Source: Psychrilyobacter atlanticus DSM 19335 (GTDB lineage Bacteria > Fusobacteriota > Fusobacteriia > Fusobacteriales > Fusobacteriaceae). Taken from it: a DNA stretch of 64,000 nucleotides. Below the pieces are notes generated by a model. It was not told where the DNA came from, ran no database searches, and worked only from the letters and a program-made list of their open reading frames with translations. The translations under genes and the position numbers were made by a program. The stretch lies in the NCBI RefSeq assembly GCF_000426625.1, contig NZ_KE384547.1, positions 2,262,854-2,326,853 on the forward strand. Reading direction: 5' to 3'. Of the stretch, positions 36,448 to 45,869 are shown in pieces (position 1 is the stretch's first letter; the number at the start of each line of letters is the position of its first letter).

Positions 36448-37473
36448 TTATTTTCTTATTTCAGTTACATTCATCTTAATTGCAGAGAATTTACACTTAT
36501 CGAAACAAAGCCCGCAGCCAATACATTTTTCCTGGTCAACTTTATGCTTTTCTTTAACTGCTCCTTCAATACAAGCAACCGGACATACTCTTGCACAAGC
36601 TGTACAACCAATACATTTTTCTTCGATTACTTCAGCTTTCTTAACCTCTTTAATCTCATTTATTATTGCATTTGTTGGACACTTCATTGAGCAAAGTCCG
36701 CAGTTGATACAAAGATCTTTATCAATTTTAGCTAAGTTATTAGTTACTGTAATAGCCTTAGTTATGTTTCCGTCAGCATCTTTTACCTCTACTGGACATG
36801 CCTTCACACACATTCCACATGCGATACATGCTACAGTACAAGATTTTCTAGCTTGAGCGCCCTTATCTTTAGAGTTACATAGTACCGTTACTTTTTGATT
36901 TTCCGGCATCATCTCTATGATATTTTTAGGACATTCCTTCACACACTTAGTACATGAGATACATTTTTCCTCATTTATAACTGCAATTCCTCTTGCATTA
37001 ATCTCTATTGCATCAGCAGGACATACTTTTACACAGTCTCCATATCCTAAACAGCCATGCCAGCATGACTTATCTCCACCAAAATAAAGGGTAGATGTAG
37101 CACATGTTTTCATCTCAGTATTAAGATCATATATCTTAGTTGTCTTAGAGTTATCTCCTTGACATTTTACTCTAGCCACCTGCTTTACAGCACTCGGGTC
37201 AGCACCTTCTCCACCCATAATAGCTGCTATATCATTTACAACCTGTGAACCACCAGGAGCACATAATGCAGGGTTAGCACCTTCTAATGCTACTGCTTCT
37301 GCATACCCTCCACATCCAGGGAATCCACAAGCACCACAATTGGCACCAGGTAATATATCCATTATTTTTTCAACATTAGGATCTATCTCTACCTCAAATT
37401 TCTTTGAAGCAAAGGCTAAGAATAGTCCCATAGTAAGACCTATTCCTCCTAATACTAATATAGCGTATATCAT
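36448..37473 (-). CDS. rnfB: Rnf complex subunit B, multi-cluster ferredoxin form
   Basis: Electron-entry subunit of the ion-pumping ferredoxin:NAD oxidoreductase. Of 341 residues, an N-terminal membrane helix is followed by the GANCGACGFPGC cluster domain, then six further four-cysteine ferredoxin motifs, for example CISCTKCVKECP, CIACGMCVKACP, CINCGLCSMKCP, CIGCTACARVCP and CIGCGLCFDKC. This is much larger than the two-motif proteobacterial RnfB and resembles the clostridial/acetogen type. It is the last gene of rnfCDGEAB. Confidence 0.95.
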   Translation of the reverse strand: MIYAILVLGGIGLTMGLFLAFASKKFEVEIDPNVEKIMDILPGANCGACGFPGCGGYAEAVALEGANPALCAPGGSQVVNDIAAIMGGEGADPSAVKQVARVKCQGDNSKTTKIYDLNTEMKTCATSTLYFGGDKSCWHGCLGYGDCVKVCPADAIEINARGIAVINEEKCISCTKCVKECPKNIIEMMPENQKVTVLCNSKDKGAQARKSCTVACIACGMCVKACPVEVKDADGNITKAITVTNNLAKIDKDLCINCGLCSMKCPTNAIINEIKEVKKAEVIEEKCIGCTACARVCPVACIEGAVKEKHKVDQEKCIGCGLCFDKCKFSAIKMNVTEIRK

Positions 37474-37513
37474 TTCTAACCTCCAAATCTATGTCATAGA
37501 TTAATTATTTAAA

Positions 37514-38098
37514 TTATATTTTCATCCCAGAGAATCCCATAAATGCCATAGCTAATAATCCAGCTGTGACAAAGGCTATTGCTACACCTTGGAATGGTTT
37601 TGGTACATCAGCATACTCTAATCTTTCTCTTATTCCTGCAAGTAAGATAAGTGCCATAGTAAATCCTATTGCTGCTGCCATACCGTTTACAACAGTTTCA
37701 ATAAAGTTATACTTCTCTTGAATGTTTAAAATTGCTACCCCTAGTACTGCACAGTTAGTTGTGATAAGTGGTAAAAATACTCCTAAAGCCTTATAAAGGT
37801 TAGGTGAAGTCTTTTGTACTGCCATCTCAACAAATTGTACCAATGAAGCTATTATTAATATAAATGCTATTGTCTGTAAATATTCTAATCCAAAAGGAAC
37901 TAATAGATAGTTTTGTACTACCCAAGTTACTGCTGATGCTAATGTCATTACGAAAGTAACAGCCATCCCCATTCCTATTGAAGATTCTACCTTTTTAGAA
38001 ACACCCATGAAAGGACATATCCCTAAAAATTTAGCAAATACAAAGTTATTTATAAATATAGAACCAAATATGATTCCAAATAAATTTCCTAAATCCAT
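37514..38098 (-). CDS. rnfA: Rnf complex subunit A (membrane)
   Basis: Integral membrane subunit of 194 residues with six hydrophobic helices. [20 protein letters not shown] at the N-terminus and [12 protein letters not shown] contain the conserved cysteines that, in structures of the complex, hold an intramembrane iron-sulfur centre shared with RnfE. It starts three bases after the rnfE stop codon and is followed by rnfB. It is homologous to RnfE and arranged as an inverted-topology partner. Confidence 0.95.
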   Translation of the reverse strand: MDLGNLFGIIFGSIFINNFVFAKFLGICPFMGVSKKVESSIGMGMAVTFVMTLASAVTWVVQNYLLVPFGLEYLQTIAFILIIASLVQFVEMAVQKTSPNLYKALGVFLPLITTNCAVLGVAILNIQEKYNFIETVVNGMAAAIGFTMALILLAGIRERLEYADVPKPFQGVAIAFVTAGLLAMAFMGFSGMKI

Positions 38099-38101
38099 CG
38101 A

Positions 38102-38707
38102 TTATCCCTCCTTTTTCATCTTAATAAAATTTTGTGTCGCTATGATAAAACCAATTGTTATAAATGCTCCAGGTGCTAATATGAATATTAACGCCGGTTG
38201 GAATGTTGGAGGAGTCAATTGTAATCCGAAGAAACTTCCATTTCCTAAAATTTCTCTGATAGCACCTAATACTGTAAGTGCTAAAGTGAATCCTAATCCA
38301 TTTCCAATACCATCTAATAATGAAGGAAATATTCCATTTTTAGAAGCAAAACTTTCAGCTCTTCCTAAGATTATACAGTTAACAACTATTAGAGGTAAGA
38401 ATAACCCTAATACTGCATATAGATCTGGAAGGTACCCTTGCATTACCATCTGTACGATAGTTACTAAAGTAGCTATTACAATGATATAAGCTGGTATTCT
38501 AACCTTTGCTGGTATCAAGTTTTTTATAGCTGATATGATTACATTTGAACATGATAAAACTACTAGTGTTGCTAGTCCCATTGCCATACCATTTATAGCA
38601 GAGTTAGTTACACCTAGTGTAGGACATAATCCAAGTAATAATACAAATACCGGATTTCCTTTAATTAATGGATCTGTTAAAAGTTTTATATAATTATTCT
38701 TAGCCAT
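38102..38707 (-). CDS. rnfE: Rnf complex subunit E (membrane)
   Basis: Hydrophobic 201-residue subunit paired with RnfA. It shows NPVFVLLLGLCPTLGVTNSA and PLIVVNCIILGRAESFASKN, the conserved cysteine-bearing half-helices. Its ATG overlaps the rnfG stop codon as TAATG, which indicates translational coupling. It belongs to the sodium- or proton-pumping core of the complex; which ion is used cannot be told here. Confidence 0.95.
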   Translation of the reverse strand: MAKNNYIKLLTDPLIKGNPVFVLLLGLCPTLGVTNSAINGMAMGLATLVVLSCSNVIISAIKNLIPAKVRIPAYIIVIATLVTIVQMVMQGYLPDLYAVLGLFLPLIVVNCIILGRAESFASKNGIFPSLLDGIGNGLGFTLALTVLGAIREILGNGSFFGLQLTPPTFQPALIFILAPGAFITIGFIIATQNFIKMKKEG

Positions 38708-39237
38708 TAGTTTTTCACCTCTGCTTCAAATGCTTTAGTTGATTTTTTTACTCCAGTAAATACAGCCATAGGAGATATTGTAGCTCCTGCAAAACCGTCT
38801 ATACTTTTATCAAATTCATAAGATTCATCTCTACCAATCCAAAGAGCCTGCCAATCAGCATTGTCTACATTTGTTCCTAATCCAGGAGTTTCTGACTGCC
38901 CTGTAACCTTTAGACCAGTGATAGTTCCCTTAGTATCTAATCCTAATACGAAAGTTATCACACCAGAATATCCATTAGTTTTTACAGTACTTGCATACCC
39001 TACTAAATTTCCTGTAGCATCATAACCTGGAATAAATGTTTCCTCTCCAGCTGTTATCTCTTCTGATTCTTTAAATTCTGATGCCAATGGCATCACTTCT
39101 TTTCTAGCTTCATTTACTATCTCTTTGTTTATCTTTTCTATTTGTGGTGCAGTTATTGTATTTACACTAGATAATAGTCCAGCTGCAATCGCTGCTATTA
39201 CTAATAATACAGCACCATAATGTACTAATCTATTCAT
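38707..39237 (-). CDS. rnfG: Rnf complex subunit G (covalent flavin)
   Basis: A 176-residue periplasm-facing subunit with one N-terminal membrane helix (LVHYGAVLLVIAAIAAG). The FMN-transfer motif is GFAGATISPMAV near residue 155, where threonine would carry phosphoester-bound FMN. GQSETPGLGTNV is also conserved in RnfG/NqrC. TAATG overlaps link it both to rnfD upstream and rnfE downstream. An ApbE flavin transferase would be needed; none is in the window. Confidence 0.95.
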   Translation of the reverse strand: MNRLVHYGAVLLVIAAIAAGLLSSVNTITAPQIEKINKEIVNEARKEVMPLASEFKESEEITAGEETFIPGYDATGNLVGYASTVKTNGYSGVITFVLGLDTKGTITGLKVTGQSETPGLGTNVDNADWQALWIGRDESYEFDKSIDGFAGATISPMAVFTGVKKSTKAFEAEVKN

Positions 39238-40166
39238 TATTTTGCTACACCTCCAAACATCTTCGGTTTAGTGTATTTATTGATAAGCGGTACAACTCCA
39301 TTCATTATTAAGATAGAGTATGCCATACCTTCAGGATATCCACCTTTAAATCTGATTAAAGTTACCAAAGCTCCTATTCCAAAGGCAAATATCATTTGAC
39401 CTTTTTCAGTATATGGAGAAGTTACCATATCTGTTGCCATGAAGAATGCTCCTAAGAATAATCCTCCAGATAACATATGCATTATTGGATCTCCGCCGAA
39501 TAAAAATGCTCCGACTCCTACAGTCCCTATTATAATAGCCGGTACTTTCCAGTTTACTTGTCCTTTATAGATTAAGTAAGCTCCCCCTAGTAGAAGGGCC
39601 AATGCTGAAGTTTCTCCAATCGTTCCACCCATTTTACCTAATAAGGCATTCACATATGGATTTCCTGCTGCAACTAGTGTTCCGTCTAATCCTCTTTTCA
39701 TAGCATCTAACATAGTTGGTCCTGCCTGACCATCTAATACAAATGTTGTTATAGCTACAGGCCAAGACGCTTGAACAAACGCTCTACCAACCAATGCAGG
39801 ATTGAATATATTATGTCCTAATCCACCAAATAACATCTTTCCTAATAGGATAGAAATTACAGATCCAACTATAACTATCCAATACGCCATAGTTACTGGT
39901 ACAACGAATGCAAATAATATACCCGTTATAATTGCACTTCCATCTTTTATATCTATATCCTTACCCATTATTTTTTGCATAATTCCTTCAGTTGCCATAC
40001 ATGTTCCAACTGCAATCAAAGTAGTAGTCAGTGCCTGTATTCCAAATACATAAACTGCCATAAGTAATGCTGGTAATAGTGCTATTATTACGTCGTACAT
40101 TACTTTTTCTACTGTTTCACTAGTTCTTACATGTGGTGAAGGACCCATCTTTAACAATTTCGCCAC
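39237..40166 (-). CDS. rnfD: Rnf complex subunit D (membrane, covalent flavin)
   Basis: A 309-residue membrane subunit with multiple helices. FNPALVGRAFVQASWP and the FMN-threonine region ATDMVTSPYTEKGQ are visible. The start is taken as GTG 40166, because AGGAGG lies seven bases upstream of it; an upstream TTG (40187) would place the site inside the gene. It passes electrons between RnfC/B and RnfG. Confidence 0.93.
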   Translation of the reverse strand: MAKLLKMGPSPHVRTSETVEKVMYDVIIALLPALLMAVYVFGIQALTTTLIAVGTCMATEGIMQKIMGKDIDIKDGSAIITGILFAFVVPVTMAYWIVIVGSVISILLGKMLFGGLGHNIFNPALVGRAFVQASWPVAITTFVLDGQAGPTMLDAMKRGLDGTLVAAGNPYVNALLGKMGGTIGETSALALLLGGAYLIYKGQVNWKVPAIIIGTVGVGAFLFGGDPIMHMLSGGLFLGAFFMATDMVTSPYTEKGQMIFAFGIGALVTLIRFKGGYPEGMAYSILIMNGVVPLINKYTKPKMFGGVAK

Positions 40167-40269
40167 TTTTTTGCCTCCTAATTTCAATTAAATTTACTCT
40201 TCATATTTTACATCTCGATTTTTATTATATTAATTTAAATAATTATGAGATTCCATAAATAAGGAAGAA

Positions 40270-41586
40270 TTATTTTCTTGGCATAGCTCTTAATTTAGCT
40301 TTTCCAATATTGATAGCTTCCGTCAACGGTCTGTTTGCCGGACAAATATATGAACAAGATCCACATGAGATACAATCCATTAATTTATATTTCCCCATCT
40401 CTTCCCATTGATTAAATTTAGCTAATTTAGCATACATAAGAGGCTCTAATCCCATTGGACAGGCTCCTATACATTTCCCACAAAGAATACAGTTTTTAGC
40501 CTTACAAGGATTTGTTTCTGCCGTTGTAAGAGCTAATAAACCAGATGTCCCTTTAACTACTGGTACGTCTTCAGAATGTTGAGCCATTCCCATCATAGGT
40601 CCACCCATAACAAGTTTGTCTACCTCTTCTCTCTCTACACCTGCATAATCTAACATATCTCTAAACATAGTTCCTATTCTAACTTTTAAGTTCATAGGCT
40701 TTTTAACTGCTTTTCCTGAGATAGTTACAACTTTTTCAATAAGGGGCATTCCTTTAACAATTCCTTCATATACTAAAGCTGCCGTTGCAGTATTTTGTAC
40801 TACTACTCCTACAGCAGAAGGTAATTTTCCACTTGGAACCTCTCTATCTAAGATAGCTTTGATAAGCTGCTTCTCTCCACCTTGCGGGTATTGAGTTTTC
40901 AGAGGACAGACTTCTATACCATTATCCCCTTCACTAGCTTTTATCATAGAAGCTATAGCTTCTGGCTTATTGTTTTCAATACCAATCTTAGCATTCTTAA
41001 CTCCTAAGACATGCATGATGATTTTTATTCCCTCAATAATTGATTTAGGATCTTCTAACATAAGTCTGTTATCTGCATTTAGATACGGCTCACATTCTGC
41101 TCCATTCATCACTAAAGTGTCGATAGTCACATCTTTTGGCGGGTTAAGTTTTATATGAGTCGGGAAACATGCTCCTCCTACTCCAACTATTCCTTTTTCT
41201 CTAATCATTGCAAGTAGGTCTTCTTTAGGTGCTGTTTTCCAATCTTTTATCGTTGTTAATTCTGCTAATTCTTCTTCTCCATCATTTTCAATAATGATAG
41301 TATTTACCTTTCCACTTAGTGGAAATGGTAAAAATTCAATTTTCTTAACTACTCCACTCACTGATGAATGAACCGGTGCTGACATAAAAGCTTCACTATC
41401 GGCAATTTTTTGACCTTTCAATACTCTATCCCCAGGTTTAACCAAGGCATTTAGTGGTGCACCAATATGTTGCAATAATGCTACATGTACCATCTTCGGT
41501 GCGTCAAAAGTTTGAATAGCTTCATTTTCAGTCTGTACCTTGTTTTCAGAAGGGTGAACCCCGCCTTTGAACGTAAACAGTTTCAT
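40270..41586 (-). CDS. rnfC: Rnf complex subunit C (NADH-binding)
   Basis: Peripheral subunit of 438 residues that exchanges electrons with NAD. An N-terminal barrel-sandwich region is followed by a NuoF-like FMN/NADH fold (GVGGACFPTHIKL, NGAECEPYLNADNRLM, YPQGGEKQLI) and two four-cysteine clusters (CKAKNCILCGKCIGACP; CISCGSCSYICP). AAAGGAG precedes the ATG. It is first in the operon; the promoter lies at 41647-41675. Confidence 0.95.
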   Translation of the reverse strand: MKLFTFKGGVHPSENKVQTENEAIQTFDAPKMVHVALLQHIGAPLNALVKPGDRVLKGQKIADSEAFMSAPVHSSVSGVVKKIEFLPFPLSGKVNTIIIENDGEEELAELTTIKDWKTAPKEDLLAMIREKGIVGVGGACFPTHIKLNPPKDVTIDTLVMNGAECEPYLNADNRLMLEDPKSIIEGIKIIMHVLGVKNAKIGIENNKPEAIASMIKASEGDNGIEVCPLKTQYPQGGEKQLIKAILDREVPSGKLPSAVGVVVQNTATAALVYEGIVKGMPLIEKVVTISGKAVKKPMNLKVRIGTMFRDMLDYAGVEREEVDKLVMGGPMMGMAQHSEDVPVVKGTSGLLALTTAETNPCKAKNCILCGKCIGACPMGLEPLMYAKLAKFNQWEEMGKYKLMDCISCGSCSYICPANRPLTEAINIGKAKLRAMPRK

Positions 41587-41646
41587 CTACAAAACACTCC
41601 TTTTTGTTAATTTATATTTAATTATTTTTTTCGAAATTTGCCCTTA

Positions 41647-41675
41647 ATTTTACCACAATTCGTTCACTAATACAA
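41647..41675 (-). promoter_or_regulatory. Promoter of the rnf operon
   Basis: On the minus strand TTGTAT, 17 bases, TAAAAT, ending about 60 bases before the rnfC start. Confidence 0.6.
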
Positions 41676-41684
41676 CAATTAGTG
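41665..41684. promoter_or_regulatory. Candidate operator over the rnf -35 box
   Basis: Inverted repeat CACTAAT / ATTAGTG with a six-base centre ACAACA. It covers the -35 hexamer, the position expected for a repressor site. The regulator is unknown. Confidence 0.5.
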
Positions 41685-41773
41685 TTGTGAATTAATTACT
41701 TTTCTCCTTTGAGACCCAAAATAACGTTTTTTCTCCATAAATATGTTAACTATAGCTATACAGATTTTTCACC

Positions 41774-42874
41774 CTAAAATAAGGTTTTATTATGAAATAT
41801 AATACATTTTTTTGAACTTTTTTCATTTAAAATTTCATAGATTTCTTTGGCCTGTTTTATCTTCAATATTTTTTTCCTCAAGTCTCCTCCTATAGAAACT
41901 CCCAACTTATCTTTTCTATCCTCAATCAATATTTTATTTCCTAAAACTTCATCCACCCCCTTCAGTTCCTCTATATGACCTGGATCCCAAATAATTGTTT
42001 TTCGTTCCTGCATCAAAGAATATTTGATGGTATGAAGGGTGCCACCAGATCTACCTGTCTGCACCACAAAGATCCCCTGAGTCATCCCAGACTGGAGGCG
42101 GTTCCTCAAAATAAAAAATATAGACAAGTTAGAAGTTGTTGGTGGGAGTTCCGACATCAAAAATCCATTTTTTTCTAATATTCTTTCTGCTAATTCCCTA
42201 TTTTTTTTAGGATATATAGGAGTTCCTAACCCCTGACCTAATATCGCCCCAGTTTTCCCATCTCCCTCAAGACTTCCCAGATGACCACACTCATCACACC
42301 CAAGGGCTAATCCGCTGATATTCCACCAATTGTTTTGGGCTAGCAAGACCCCCATCCTTTTAGCCACTTCTTGTCCATATTTTTTCTCTGGTTTTCGGCT
42401 GCCAATTATAGCTAAAGATTTTTCCAACTCATTCTCATCGGGAAAATAGCCCCTGTAAAATATCATAAAGGGAGGATCTTTCAACTCCTTTAAATTTTCA
42501 GGATAATTTTTAGAAAAATATCCTATATATTCTATTCCCTCTTTTTCACAGATCTCAAATTCCTCATCTATCTTAGATTTTAATCTTTCTAGGTTTAAAA
42601 TCCCGTCTTTTGATAAAAAATATAAGAGTGTATTTTCTACTCTTTTTTCAGCCTTTATTCTGGGATTTTCCAACTTTAACAGATGCACTGATTCTAAAAT
42701 TATTTTTTTTAGGGAGTTCCTCTCCAATTTAAATACATTTTGTTTTCTGTCAGCAGAATAAAAAAATAACTTATAAAGGATGTCGTGGCTTAATTTAGGA
42801 GCTGGATATCTTCCCTCTCAAACATCTGAATATATAAGTGAAAACAACATTAAGTCTCTCTTTTCGTAAATCAC
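41774..42874 (-). CDS. dprA: DprA/Smf-family DNA-processing protein with an in-frame UGA near the start
   Basis: A Rossmann-fold DprA core is clear: ELKDPPFMIFYRG, IIGSRKP, ISGLALGCDECGHLGSL, LGQGLGTPIYP and the RNRLQSG motif. DprA loads RecA on incoming single-stranded DNA. A perfect AGGAGG with a six-base gap precedes GTG at 42874, but codon 19 of that frame is TGA (42818-42820). After it the frame stays open, in phase, for 30 codons with no ATG/GTG/TTG until TTG 42727, which has no ribosome site. The TTG form (317 residues) would be of normal size, so either a nonsense mutation of an extended protein or a poorly initiated shorter one is possible. The later part (GRSGGTLHTIKY) is divergent from typical DprA. 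Confidence 0.6.
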
Positions 42875-43088
42875 AAAATACCTCCTATCAACTCCTTCAT
42901 ACACATAGTCGTGATTTTTTTAACAATTATTGATAAAATTTTTATTAAAAACAAAATATAAGTATTTAATCAGTATTGTATATAACTTAAAAATCATTAA
43001 AAAACAAGCTTCTTTTTTATATTTATACTAAAATAGTATAAATAATAATCTTTTAATGAGATTTCTAATGTAATTATTTTATAAAAAT

Positions 43089-43128
43089 CAAAAAAAAGGC
43101 TTTTGAAATAATTCCAAAAACCTTTTCA
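43089..43128 (-). terminator. Terminator after ispF
   Basis: On the minus strand AAGGTTTTTGGAA / TTTCAAAAGCCTT with small mismatches and a T-run. The rest of the gap 42875-43088 is AT-rich without visible genes. Confidence 0.7.
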
Positions 43129-43130
43129 AC

Positions 43131-43613
43131 CTATTTATTTTTCTCTTTCAATAGCACCACCGCATAGGATTTTACCCCTATTTCTTCTCCAGTAAATCCT
43201 AATTTTTCTTCAGTTGTAGCTTTTACACTTACCCTGTTTAATTCTAATTCTAATTCTTCAGCTAAATTTTTCCTCATCTCAACAATATAAGGTTTTAATT
43301 TCGGCTGCTGCATCACTATTTGAGAATCAATATTCACTATCTCAAAACCTTTCTCATCTATAAGTTTCTTGACATGATTTAATAGTTTTATGCTGGATAT
43401 TCCCTTATAGGCCTCATCTGTATCTGGAAAATGCTGTCCTATATCTCCTAAAGCCAAAGCTCCTAATAATCCATCCATGATAGCATGGATCAATACATCT
43501 GCATCTGAATGTCCCAGCAATCCTTTTTCAAATGGTATTTCTATACCGCCTAATATCAATTTTCTTCCCTCTATCAATCTATGAACATCATATCCATTTC
43601 CTATCCTATACAT
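43131..43613 (-). CDS. ispF: 2-C-methyl-D-erythritol 2,4-cyclodiphosphate synthase
   Basis: Cyclisation step of the non-mevalonate isoprenoid pathway. The 160-residue protein has GNGYDVHRL (metal-binding Asp/His), [28 protein letters not shown] and the late [16 protein letters not shown]. Length and motifs are standard. It follows the heptose kinase gene by nine bases on the same strand, an arrangement driven by transcription rather than by a shared pathway. Confidence 0.95.
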   Translation of the reverse strand: MYRIGNGYDVHRLIEGRKLILGGIEIPFEKGLLGHSDADVLIHAIMDGLLGALALGDIGQHFPDTDEAYKGISSIKLLNHVKKLIDEKGFEIVNIDSQIVMQQPKLKPYIVEMRKNLAEELELELNRVSVKATTEEKLGFTGEEIGVKSYAVVLLKEKNK

Positions 43614-43622
43614 AGTCTCAAC

Positions 43623-44612
43623 CTACTTCCATTCATGGTAAATTTTTTCATAAAATTCTACTATTTCTTCTTTAGTTACAGTAGATGTCCCCATTCTTCC
43701 AACTACTACTCCTGCTGCTACATTAGCTATCTTTGCTGCCTCATGCCATGATGCTCCTGCTGCTGCTGCCAGTGTAAATACAGAAATAACAGTATCACCT
43801 GCTCCAGTTACATCATATACTTCCTTAGCAAAGGTAGGAATATTTATAATCTCATCCTCTAAGAATATACTCATTCCCTCCTCACTTCTAGTAAGAAGTA
43901 AGTTCTCTAAGTTTAATTTGGCTTTTAATTCTAAACCAAGTTTCTCTGTATCTTCTATCTTAGATAACCCCATACATTCCATAGCTTCCTTTCTATTAGG
44001 AGTCATAGATGTAGCTCCTATATAGTTTATGGCATTACTTGGTTTCGGATCTACAGTTACTATTATGTTGTTCTCACGTGCTATTTCAATAACTCTTTTT
44101 GCTAAACTAGGTGTAAGTACTCCCTTATCATAATCCGATAAGATTATGGCATCTAATTTATCTAAATGAGGCTTCAAATTTTCAATGATCAGTTCTTCAT
44201 GGTATGGAGTTATATCTTTTTTATCTTCCCAATCCAGTCTCAATAACTGCTGGTGCTGAGCGATTATTCTCCTTTTTACTATGGTAGGTCTATCTTCTGC
44301 AATTACTACTCCCACTGTATTTATCTTTTCTTTCTTTAATTCATTCAATAACCTAGTTCCATTACCGTCATCTCCTATTACCCCAAAGGAATGACAGTTA
44401 CACGAAAGAGCAGATAAGTTATTTAGGACATTGGCTCCACCGCCTAAAACAAACCTTTCCTCCTTTACATTCACTACAGGTACTGGAGCTTCTGGCGATA
44501 TTCTTGTAACCTCTCCTATAATATAGTCATCTAACATCATATCCCCTATTACTGCGATTGTCATATCTTTAAATTTATCTAAAATATTTATTAATCTAGT
44601 TTTACCAACCAT
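43623..44612 (-). CDS. rfaE1: D-glycero-beta-D-manno-heptose-7-phosphate kinase
   Basis: PfkB-family sugar kinase (329 residues) making heptose-1,7-bisphosphate for lipopolysaccharide core. It has VIGDMMLDDY, RISPEAPVPV, LGGGANVLNNL, DPKPSNA and the catalytic DVTGAGDTVISVF. It corresponds to the N-terminal half of HldE; the nucleotidyltransferase half is not fused. The ATG at 44612 has GGGAGG; an upstream in-frame ATG sits in front of that site. It is evidence of a Gram-negative envelope. Confidence 0.92.
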   Translation of the reverse strand: MVGKTRLINILDKFKDMTIAVIGDMMLDDYIIGEVTRISPEAPVPVVNVKEERFVLGGGANVLNNLSALSCNCHSFGVIGDDGNGTRLLNELKKEKINTVGVVIAEDRPTIVKRRIIAQHQQLLRLDWEDKKDITPYHEELIIENLKPHLDKLDAIILSDYDKGVLTPSLAKRVIEIARENNIIVTVDPKPSNAINYIGATSMTPNRKEAMECMGLSKIEDTEKLGLELKAKLNLENLLLTRSEEGMSIFLEDEIINIPTFAKEVYDVTGAGDTVISVFTLAAAAGASWHEAAKIANVAAGVVVGRMGTSTVTKEEIVEFYEKIYHEWK

Positions 44613-44680
44613 TTTTCCTCCCATGGATCACATTTTTTATGTACTATTAGTATAACATCACATCTGCATTTTTTCAATTT

Positions 44681-44710
44681 TAAAAACCGTGACAAACAAC
44701 TGTCACGGTT
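44681..44710 (-). terminator. Terminator of the outer membrane protein gene
   Basis: AACCGTGACA / TGTCACGGTT with AACAAC loop; T-run on the minus strand. Confidence 0.8.
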
Positions 44711-44734
44711 CATTAAACTGACTATATTTATTTT

Positions 44735-45550
44735 TTAAAAATCATATCTCATACCTAATCCAACAGAATGATTTGCTCTATTATCTACAATGGGGGAATC
44801 TCCAATTTTATCCCCTACATACTGTATCTCCGCTAAACTAAATACTGAAAATTTAGGAGTAACACTGTATCTGATCGATACTCCTACAGCTGAAGCATAT
44901 GCAAATCCATCAGGGTTATAAGCACTATCTATTTTATTGTTTCTAGGGTCATTTACCTCGTCTTCACTTACGCCAAAATAATAATTCACCATATTTTTAT
45001 CCAATAAACTCAAGTTGATCTGTGGGATAATAAATAATTTATTTGTTATTACAAAAGGTCTCAATGCAGATATTTTTCCTGATCCTCCTCTTTGCCCTCC
45101 CCTTACTTCACCTGAAAGTTTTATCTTTTGAAAATTGGTATCATAATCCAATCTCAATCCAAATTCCACCTGGGTCTTTCTACTGCTTATCCCTTTATAG
45201 CCATCTTCCATATCGGAACTCTTTAATTGGGTTGTACCTATTGCCCCTGCAGTCCCTTGGAGCGTTATCCCTCCAAAAAGTTGTGAAAATCCAGTCAAAG
45301 TCAATTTTGAATTTAATTTATGGTTATAACCTATTTCAGCACCTTTAATATAAAGGTTTCCCCTTTCTAAAGTTATAAACGGTATATAACGCGGTTGTTT
45401 TTCGTCTATTTGGTAAAGGCTGGTCCCATACCCTCCTAAAAACCCTAAAGAAAATTTATATTTTGGCTCCGATTCCTTCGTCATTCTATCATTATCTGAA
45501 AAACTCAATACAGATAATAAGATAAAAACAACTAAAATTATTTTTTTCAT
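44735..45550 (-). CDS. MipA/OmpV-family outer membrane protein
   Basis: A 271-residue beta-barrel candidate. It has a signal peptide of about 18 residues (KKIILVVFILLSVLSF), alternating hydrophobic strands, an FSLGFLGGYGTSLY first strand and the terminal aromatic RYDF typical of outer-membrane assembly. The layout fits the MipA/OmpV scaffold family; the role (murein-synthesis scaffold or porin-like) is unknown. It stands alone with its own terminator. Confidence 0.75.
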   Translation of the reverse strand: MKKIILVVFILLSVLSFSDNDRMTKESEPKYKFSLGFLGGYGTSLYQIDEKQPRYIPFITLERGNLYIKGAEIGYNHKLNSKLTLTGFSQLFGGITLQGTAGAIGTTQLKSSDMEDGYKGISSRKTQVEFGLRLDYDTNFQKIKLSGEVRGGQRGGSGKISALRPFVITNKLFIIPQINLSLLDKNMVNYYFGVSEDEVNDPRNNKIDSAYNPDGFAYASAVGVSIRYSVTPKFSVFSLAEIQYVGDKIGDSPIVDNRANHSVGLGMRYDF

Positions 45551-45629
45551 AACGTTCCCTCCTCAATTTTAAACTCTCTTGTTAATCTTACCATATTAAT
45601 CAAGATAAAATATAAAAAAATTAAAAAAG

Positions 45630-45659
45630 TTGACCAAACTACTTTTAATATAGTATAAT
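45630..45659 (+). promoter_or_regulatory. Promoter of the SAM-I riboswitch operon
   Basis: TTGACC, 18 bases, TATAAT, about 35 bases before the aptamer. Confidence 0.65.
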
Positions 45660-45693
45660 TATTCTGTTAAAGATAATTAAAATTAAATATGCA

Positions 45694-45800
45694 ACATCTT
45701 ATTAAGAGAGACTGAGGGAATTGGCCCTATGACGTCCGGCAACCCCCATTTAGGGAAGGTGCTACATCCAAGCGATTTTAAGTCGTGAAGATAAGAGGAA
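45694..45800 (+). promoter_or_regulatory. SAM-I riboswitch (S-box)
   Basis: Conserved aptamer blocks in order: CTTATTAAGAGAG, GAGGGAATTGGCCCTATGA, CCGGCAACC, GGTGCTACATCC and GAAGATAAGAGG. The 3' P1 strand GATAAGAGG can alternatively pair with CCTCTTATT of the terminator that follows, giving SAM-dependent premature termination. Confidence 0.95.
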
Positions 45801-45810
45801 TAAAACATTC

Positions 45811-45847
45811 GACCTCTTATTGTAAAAATAAGAGGTTTTTTTATTTG
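45811..45847 (+). terminator. Attenuator terminator of the SAM-I riboswitch
   Basis: ACCTCTTATT / AATAAGAGGT with short loop and seven T, before the ribosome site of the transporter gene. Confidence 0.9.
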
Positions 45848-45869
45848 AAAAAATATTAGGAGGAATAAA

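Noticed and set aside
36448..41586. Na+-translocating NADH:quinone reductase (nqr)
   Set aside because: RnfB with many ferredoxin motifs is present and no NqrF; the order CDGEAB is that of Rnf.
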